Part shown: positions 56,476-64,000 of the stretch, piece after piece | How positions within the stretch are numbered: the first letter of the stretch is position 1 | Layout: the number at the start of each line of letters is the position of its first letter | NCBI RefSeq assembly: GCF_001625305.1 | Contig: NW_017802379.1 | Location: 702,910-766,909, forward strand | Direction of reading: 5' to 3' | Source of the DNA: Branchiostoma belcheri | Lineage: Eukaryota; Chordata; Leptocardii; Amphioxiformes; Branchiostomatidae | DNA length: 64,000 nt | The notes under the pieces: generated by a model | The model's input: the letters and a program-made list of their open reading frames with translations, nothing else | Told to the model about the DNA's origin: nothing | Databases searched by the model: none | Made by a program: the position numbers and the translations under genes

Positions 56476-59400
56476 ATGGACGTAAGAAACCCTGAGCACC
56501 CCAGTGCGGTTCTCCGCGAACTCAACAGTCTGAGGAAGCAGGGAGAACTGACAGACGTGGTCCTGGAGGTGGAAGGAAGAAGGTTAGTTGGAACGGTGCA
56601 CGTGGGGAGGGGGGCACGGTTGCGGGACATCCCTATCCTAATCCTAATCCTAATCCTAATAGTTTATACTAACTTGTCCTAATAGTTAGTGGGGAATATT
56701 GTGATTTTCCAACATACACAGTTTTTTTTTGTAACGTTCATTTTTCGCCAGGACTTTAAAAACATCCAAATTATATAATATGCCCAAAAGTGGACAGCCG
56801 GCAGCCCTTTGCAAAACACCCAAGACAGAAACAGTATGTTTACCTTTGCAGAAGGAAGCCATATAATTTGTTTTCCTTTGTCTTCTGCTTCTTCTTCTAC
56901 TCCAAACAAATATTAAAAGTCGAACTGGACCAGACATCTGTTACCATAGAACCTGGTGCAGTAGTAGTATACACCCTGTGGTGTTGGGTTACATTATGTA
57001 GCAATTGGCAGGACAGAGTTGGAGGTGCTGGTCACCATATACATGTATATGAATGTGCTTGAGAAAGAATACATGTAAAACTAAAACAGAGAAAGTATAG
57101 TAGGTAAGTATAGTATAGTAACGACTATGTGCTATTTGGAAATGTTTCCTTAAATTTAATGTTATGACATTGGTCCCCAGTTTCCCCTGCCATCGAGCCA
57201 TCCTGGCATCCTGCAGTCCCTACTTCCGTGCCATGTTGACCAGCGGCTATGCGGAGGCCAAGCAGGACAGGATCACCATCCAGGATGTGAGCGAAGTTGT
57301 CATGGCAACCATTCTGGACTACGCCTACACCGGCTGTCTTAAGACGAAGCCAGACCAGGTCCAGGCTGTAATGTCTGCAGCCAGACTGATTCAGGTAAGC
57401 TTACTGTGATGTCTGCTGCCAGGCTACTGTTACTGTTAAGTACAAGTTACTGGAGTGTGAGTCTATATATATAGTACTAGTACATTCATGATGATTACAG
57501 TATTTTGGACCTGTACGTGTATAAACTTAGGCTCCTTCTTCCTAGTTTTGTCCTCGTTCCCACAAATGTTCAACGATTTCACAACCATAGGTGCAGAAAA
57601 GTGTGTATTAAATAAGTCTCGAATGTTCAGTATGAGTAACCATATGTTTGTTGCCTGTAGGTGGATTATGTATACCATCAGGCAGCAGAATACATGAAGG
57701 CCCATCTGGACTTGTCCAACTGTGCAGATGTCCTGATGTATGCTGACATGCTGGAGGACTTAAGCCTGGTGGAGGCCACTGAGACATACATAGCATTCAG
57801 GTGAAGTTGATAGCCTTTACCTACGTATACATTTTGCACAAAAATTTTGCTCATTCAGGCCTTGAAATGCTTTTTTCTGCAGTGCAGGTAAAATTGAAAA
57901 ATGTCTGCACCAAACAATTTTTACATGCACCACTCAGACTTTGAGAAGTATGGATCATAATAAAAACTCAGAATAAAGATTACAAAAGCATTATTTCTTT
58001 TATACTTCATAGGCATTAACAGTCAATGTAGCAAATCAAAATCCACATAAAGCTACATGTATAATAATATATATGTCTACCTGCACCTAACCTGTACTGG
58101 GTTTCTATATATCATGTACATGTATATAAACCCAGTACAGGTTAGGTGCAGGTAGACATCAGAAATACATTTTTACCTGCACAGCTCCAATATTACCTGC
58201 ACTAACCTGCATATGCAGGTGGTATTGCGAGCCCTGTTATTTGATTGTTTCTTTCTGAACAGTAATACATTGCAACTTCAAAAAAAGAATGCATTCACCA
58301 TATGAGCTTGAACATGTTTATATCAACCCGTTGCACATGTAACATTCCCAGGTTCAACAAGGCAGTCCTACAACCCTCCTTTCTCCAGCTGTCTCTTCCC
58401 CGGCTCCAGTCACTGCTAGACAGGGATGATCTCATTATCCAATCAGAAGATGACGTTGTGCAAGCCGCTCTAAAATGGATCGATTTCAACCAAGCAGAGC
58501 GCTCGCAGCACCTCCCTGTACTTTGCAAAACGCTGCGCTTTCCCTCCATCAGCTCAACACAGCGAGAAGAAATCGAGAGAAGGCGTCCGACAACAGACAG
58601 TATGTTAGTCTACAGCGAAAGCACAACCCAACGGCTGGGGCAGGAGCGAATGGAAATGCAGATCATTGTAAAACGTGTACGCAATGAGGAGATCCATGAC
58701 CAGCCATTTGTTGCTTGCCACGACCCTGCCACAGGCATATCTTATGCCATTGATCTGCCAGATGAGCTGAGACACATCTCGATGGCGGCAACTCCTGATG
58801 GAGACTTGTACCTGGCAGCAGACGTTCAGACCAGAAGATGGTGTGGTCAGAGATCTGAGATCAAGAAGGAGAAGAAATTTTACCTGTACGACCATCTGCA
58901 GTGCACCTGGGAGCCAAAATGTGAGATGATTGCAAAGAGGGCCAGGTAGGTGTTTCTCCTTCATCTTTCAGAAGTGACATAAATGTAATTCCAACAGATT
59001 ATAAAATGGACAATCTACTGATGAGTCATTCCCAGTGTGAGTTGTTCAGTCTTACTTACAGTCTGGTCTTACGCAGCTTGTACTTTCTGTACAAAACTGG
59101 TGTGTTATGGCTTTTTTTATCTTTCTTGCACAGGTATGAACTAGTGTCCCTGAATGGGTACATCTATGCCATCGGTGGTGATAAGAAGAAAGGAAGGGCA
59201 GAGAGATACGACCCCAACTGTGACGAGTGGACGTCCATACCACCCTTCCCTCACCCCGTGTCCGAGAAAGTCTGTGCCGTTGCTCTTAATGACAGCATCT
59301 ACGTCGTAGGAGGGGGCAGCTGCTACCGCTTCAGTACTTCAGAGAACCGATGGGACAGGATAGCAGACATGGTTGGACCCACAAGTTATCCACATGCTGT

Positions 59401-59836
59401 GACGTATCAGGGTAGCATCTACTGTGTGAACTGGTTTTACTGGGGTTTACCGACTGTCGAGGCATACAACCCTGCAGATGGCGCGTGGAAGCGCATTGGG
59501 AATGGCACGTCTTCTGTCTTCAACAAGGTTAAACCGCCGAGATATGGAGGGGCTCTCAAAGCGAACCTGATGACGCATGGGGGGACTCTGTACCTCTTCA
59601 CTGTTGCAGACATTCAAGATCCCCCCAGTCGCTGGGACTATGACGATCGTGCGACAGATGTCCACCAGTACCAGCCGGAGACTGACTCGTGGGTGTCCGT
59701 AGAGAGCGCAAACAGTGGCAGGCTGTTTCCACCCAAGAGGAATTGTTTGGGGTCAAAGTCTAGGACAGACTGCCTGGTGGCAAGGATGATCCCAAAGTGC
59801 CTGGAGAAGAACCGTTATGATGAGGATAGACTGTGA
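56476..59836 (+). CDS. BTB-BACK-Kelch (KLHL-like) protein, copy 1
   Basis: Probable substrate adaptor for a cullin-3 ubiquitin ligase. Five exons: 56476-56582, 57181-57394, 57661-57800, 58352-58945, 59134-59836; phases agree, 585 residues. The BTB domain starts in exon 1 (LRKQGELTDVVLEVEGR) and continues with FPCHRAILASCSPYFRAML and DYAYTG. BACK is in exons 3-4 (NCADVLMYADMLEDL, FLQLSLPRLQSLLDRDDL, ALKWIDFN). The C-terminal half holds about five kelch-like blades, with clear ones at GYIYAIGGDKKKGRAERYDP and SIYVVGG followed by ENRW, and more diverged ones after. The insert between BACK and the first clear blade is long. The ATG at 56476 opens the conserved exon and matches copy 2. Both copies keep intact frames. 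Confidence 0.9.
58073..58159. repeat. Near-perfect 87-bp palindrome in KLHL copy 1 intron 3
   Basis: ATGTCTACCTGCACCTAACC at the left faces GGTTAGGTGCAGGTAGACAT at the right around TATATCATGTACATGTATAT. Copy 2 has only the right-hand arm (~62805-62855). Confidence 0.85.
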
Positions 59837-60579
59837 GAGGCCTGTGATGACAACTTTGATGAAGACAAACTCAGAGTGGGAGGAATGATAGAGACATCTG
59901 AGAGTCTAGGACATTTTTTTTTACTGAAGACATTTCTAAAACTGATTGAGAACTTGTTTGTTTTAACTTTTATTAGGATCTCCATTACTCATTTTATAAT
60001 TTAGTCCCTAATGATAAGACCCAGGGCATGTTTTGAAACATTTGTCTTGACACTGATCACTCTAATCTGGAAGGACAGGGAAATAGGGAAAAAAAGTAGG
60101 ATCACATTACATTATAATGGCTTAGTAACATAGGTACAACTCTTACTTTGTTGTAAGTCCCAGCAAAGGAGATCATAAATCGTATGCAAACTGTGAAGTA
60201 AATGGAATAAGGTAGATCTCATACCTTCATGAAATACGTATACATGTACTGAGGTGTTTGGTACTTTCTTGGAAGATAAACTGACAAACAAGGTTGCAAA
60301 AGCACAACATATTTTAAATGATGGTCTTCTGTACAAAAATTACATGTTCATGTATGTATGCATGGATGTATGTATGTACAAATGTATGAGAGGAATAGAT
60401 AGACGGATCACACATACAATATATATGTATGTATGGAAACACACACACATTCAGCACAGTACCTCCGTTCTCATGGAGGTAACAATAAGAGGAATAAATG
60501 GCATCGTCATATCAACTGTTGGTCACGCTCATCTATTGATTGCTCAATTGATTGATGGATGGATGAATAGCTGACTCAC
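59837..60579. other. 3' flank of KLHL copy 1
   Basis: AT-rich 3' UTR and flank with short ATGT/TGTATG tandem runs near 60350-60450. No gene seen before the lipase-like exon. Confidence 0.5.
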
Positions 60580-60697
60580 TGCCTGTAGCAGTGCGTTGGC
60601 CATGTTGAGAATCCACTGTTCCTTCCCGCTATTCGTGAACCCGTGGATGATGAACTTGGTCTGGCGGCTGCTGCGGTAGGGCGTGTCGCTGACGTCA
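60580..60697 (-). CDS. Lipase exon stranded between the two KLHL copies
   Basis: Reads SDVSDTPYRSSRQTKFIIHG, then FTNSG and LNMANALLQA, with a phase-0 GTGAGT donor at 60579. It is the pancreatic-lipase segment that precedes [10 protein letters not shown] and would splice in frame to 55856. Its 5' limit is unclear: the sequence turns into the duplicated block at ~60700, so it may be cut by the duplication breakpoint. Confidence 0.75.
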
Positions 60698-60702
60698 GAT
60701 TT

Positions 60703-63700
60703 CTAGTGTCACTGACAAAAGGTAGTGGATGCTACCTAACACGTCTGACCGTTTCCAAAGTCATATCCAGATGCTTGAGTAACTGTTTTTATGCGTATTT
60801 CATTACCTGGATGTCTAAACTTCACCAAGGTGACTACTTTTGATTTTGTAAAATTTGTTCAATCTCCTGCTAGCTGTACAAAGTAGCAGAGAAATTCATT
60901 AAAGAAGAACATCCTAAAAATATAAAATTTCTGACAGTTACCATTATGAATTATAACATTTTCTCATTAATTATGCGAACTAGGTCTTTGTTAATTGATC
61001 AATATCTATTGATGTTCCTCTAGTTCTCAATTATGTCCTTTTTGAACCTCCTTGCCATGACTGACAAACCTCGAAGAGTCTGTACGTGTGACGTTATCGG
61101 TTATGCGCGAACGAAATGATAGCATGTGGGTAATAAGGTGCGGAGAAAGTTCATAGGTCAAAGTTGACATTTTGGCGCGCTACCCAACATTCAAGCGACG
61201 AACCATCATTTTGCTTCTTCGATCTGGGGCTCTAAAGGACGCCAATTATGAACGTGACAAACCCTGAGTATCCCCGCGCGGTTCTTAAGGAACTGAACAG
61301 GCAGAGGAAGAAGGGAGAACTGACAGACGTGGTCCTGGAGGTGGAAGGAAGAAGGTCAGTTCGAATTCGAACGGTGCACGTGGGGAGGGGGGCACGGTTG
61401 CAAATTGGCGGGACATCCCTAATCCTAACCCTAAAATTATCCTATACTTGCAGTCACTAACGTATAACAGTCCTAAATAGTTAGTGGGGAAGGTTGTGAC
61501 TTTTCCATCGTACACAATTTTTTTGTAACGTTCATTTTTCTCCAGGACTGAAAACATCCAAAAAATTATTGTATAATAATTTTTATGCCCAAAAGTGGAC
61601 AGCCGGCAGCCTTTCGCGAAATACCCAAGACAAAAACAAATATGTTTACCTTTGCAGAAGGAAACCATATAATTTGGTTTTGCTTTGTCTTCTGCTTCTT
61701 CTTCTTCTACTCCAAACAAATGCAGTATTAAAAGTCGATGAACTGGACCAGACGTCTGTAGTCTAGAACCTGGTGCATTCATCCTGTGGTGTTGGGTTAC
61801 ATTATGACGTAGCAATTGCCGGGACAGAGTTGGAGGGGCTGGTCACAATATATATGAACATGCTTGAGTAAGAGTAAACATAGGCTAGACCATGTGATGT
61901 TAAACATTGATAGTGCTTTGCAAATATTTCCTTAAATTTAATTTAATGTTATGATATTGGTCCCCAGTTTCCCCTGCCACCGTGCCATCCTGATATCGTG
62001 CAGTCCCTACTTCCGTGCCATGCTCACCAGCGGCTACGCGGAGTCCAAACAGGACAAGATCACCATCCGGGATGTCAGCAAAGTTGTCATGGCAACCATT
62101 CTGGACTACGCCTACACCGGCTGTCTTCAGACGAAGCCAGACCAGGTCCAGGCTGTGATGTCTGCTGCCAGACTACTGCAGGTAAGCCTACTGTGATGTC
62201 TGCTGCCAGACTACTGTTACTGTTACTACAAGTTACTGGAGTGTGAGTCTATTTATGCAGTACTTTGATGATCCAGTATTTTGGACCTGTATATGTATAT
62301 AGGCTCCTCCTTCTTAGTTTTGTCCTTGGGCTGACAAACGTTCAACGATTTTACCTCAGAAAAATGTGTAAGTGTAGAATGGTCAGTACGTGTAACCATG
62401 TTTTTTCCTGTAGTTGGATTATGTATACAGCCGGGCAGCTAATTACATGAAGGCCCATCTGGACTTGTCCAACTGTGCAGATGTCCTGATGTATGCTGAC
62501 ACGCTGGCGGACTCCGGCCTAGTGGAGTCCACGGAGATATACATAGCATCCAGGTAAATTTGATAGCCCTTACCTACATATGCATTTTGCAATGAATATT
62601 TTATTCATTCAGGGCTCAAAATGCTTTTTTCTGCATAAATACACCAGACAAGTTTTACCTGCACTACTGAGACTTTGAGAAGTATGGACCATAATAAAAA
62701 CTGTTCAGAGAGAAACCATTGCCATTATTTCTTTTATACTTCATAAGTAGTAGCAGTCAATGCAGCAAATAAAAATCCACATACATCTACATGTATACAG
62801 TATATAGAAACCCAGTACAGGTTAGGTGCAGGTAGACATAACACATTAATATTAACAGAAATATCCGCACAGCTCCAATTTTACCTGCACTAACCTGCAT
62901 ATACTGGTGGTATTCTGGGGCCTGTTATTTGATTGTTTTGTTCTGACCAGCAATAACTTCAAGAAAAGAATGAATTCAACATGTCTAAATCAACCTGTTG
63001 CACATGTAACATTCCCAGGTTCAACAAGGCAGTCCTACAACCCTCCTTTCTCCAGCTGTCTCTGCCTCGTCTCCAGTCACTGCTAAACAGGGATGATCTG
63101 ATCACCCAATCAGAAGATGATGTCGTCCAAGCCGCTCTAAAATGGATCAATTACAACCAAGCAGAGCGCTCGCAGCACCTCCCTGCACTTTGCAAAACGC
63201 TGCGCTATCCCTCCATCAGCTCAACACAGAGAGAAGAAATCGAGAGGAGGCGTCCGACAACAGACAGTACGTTAGTCTACAGCGAAAGCACAACCCAACG
63301 GCTTGGGCAGGAGCAAACTGAAATGCAGATTGTCCTAAAACGTGTACGCGATGAGGAAAGCGAGCCGTTTGCTGCTTGCCATGACCCTGCCACAGGCACA
63401 TATTATGCCATTAAACTGCCAGATGGGCAGATCTCGATGGTGGCAACTCCTGATGGAGACTTGTACCTGGCCGCAGACAGTGAGGGCAGAGAATATTGTG
63501 GTCAGAGATTTGAGATCAAGAAGGAGAAGAAATTTTACCTGTACAACCACCTGCTGCGCACCTGGGAGCCAAAATGTAGGATGATTAAACATAGGGCCAG
63601 GTAGGTGTTTCTTCTTCATCTTTCAGAAGTGACATAAATGTAATTCCAACAGATTATAAAATGGACAATCTACTGGTGAGTCCTTCCCAGTGTGAGTTGT

Positions 63701-64000
63701 TCAAACCTTACAGTCTGGTCTTACACAGCTTGTACTTTTTGTACAAAACGTGTGTTATGGCTAAAGCCGGTTTACTGTTTTATCTTTCTTGCACAGGTAT
63801 GAACTAGTGTCCCTGAATGGGTACATCTATGCCATCGGTGGTGATACGAAGAAAGGAAGGGCAGAGAGATATGACCCCAACTGTGATGAGTGGACATCCA
63901 TACCGCCCTTTCCTCACCCCGTGTCCTCGAAACTCTGCGCGGTGACTCTTAATGACAACATCTACATCATAGGAGGGGATTCGGAAGGCTGCTACCGCTT
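60703..64000 (+). repeat. Segmental duplication, copy 2 (runs off the window)
   Basis: Matches 55931 onward: GTGTCACTGACAAAAGG, then the shared 5' flank, then KLHL copy 2. Intron identity is high, with small indels. Confidence 0.8.
61248..64000 (+). CDS. BTB-BACK-Kelch (KLHL-like) protein, copy 2 (partial, runs off the right edge)
   Basis: Tandem paralogue of copy 1 with the same exon plan: 61248-61354, 61968-62181, 62414-62553, 63019-63600, 63797 to the edge. Exons 1-3 have identical lengths to copy 1; exon 4 is 12 bp (four codons) shorter, lost in the insert after BACK (DEESEPF and TPDGQI regions). The product begins MNVTNPEYPRAVLKELNRQR, keeps the BTB core FPCHRAILISCSPYFRAML and the first kelch blade GYIYAIGGDTKKGRAERYDP. 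Most exon differences are synonymous or conservative, so both copies appear to be under selection. The acceptor before exon 3 is TGTAG|TTGG where copy 1 has TGTAG|GTGG. Confidence 0.9.

Larger units (their letters stand above)
55931..60570 (+). repeat. Segmental duplication, copy 1
   Basis: Begins at GTGTCACTGACAAAAGG and includes the whole KLHL copy 1 gene. It matches 60703-64000 with small indels in introns and high identity in exons. The right limit of copy 1 is uncertain because the matching part of copy 2 lies beyond the window. Confidence 0.75.

Noticed and set aside
56627..56665. CCTAAT tandem hexamers and CCTAACCC bits (also 36990 and 61416)
   Set aside because: Too short and too irregular to call interstitial telomere sequence.

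Overview
This is animal nuclear DNA: genes are split into short phase-matched exons with GT/AG introns, intergenic DNA is AT-rich, and SINEs, MITEs, microsatellites and a DIRS retrotransposon are scattered through it. Gene content (P2X receptor, NUDT9, an allene oxide synthase-lipoxygenase-type fusion, ST8Sia sialyltransferases, pancreatic-lipase family, KLHL expansion) and compact introns point to an invertebrate deuterostome, most likely an amphioxus (Branchiostoma). The species call is inference.

Layout. 0.4-1.8 kb: 5' exons of a P2X receptor on the minus strand, head to head with NUDT9 (2.9-8.4 kb, plus). 12.6-22.8 kb: a 17-exon gene on the plus strand for a 1076-residue protein with catalase-like, PLAT and lipoxygenase domains. 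Its frame is intact, yet the key residues of both catalytic sites are replaced. 25.3-28.9 kb: two small two-exon genes (minus) for related 66- and 54-residue single-pass membrane peptides. 30.2-40.8 kb: two tandem ST8Sia-like genes (minus), each 8 exons and 447 residues; the first has three decoy copies of its last-exon acceptor in an intron. 41.9-45.1 kb: a five-exon orphan gene (268 residues). 47.0-55.9 kb: a pancreatic-lipase family gene (minus) with an intact catalytic triad and a GPI-like C-terminus; the exon carrying its nucleophile motif is split by a 5.35-kb DIRS element (49.94-55.29 kb). 56.5-59.8 kb and 61.2-64.0 kb: two tandem BTB-BACK-Kelch genes (plus) on a recent segmental duplication that has landed among the lipase exons, one of which (60.6 kb) sits between the two copies.

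At least six tRNA-derived SINE copies, a MITE family with TAGCCTC/GAGGCTA ends, and a ~90-bp dispersed repeat account for much of the non-coding sequence. Exon borders were assigned by eye from family conservation, reading-frame phase and splice consensus. They have not been checked against transcripts.
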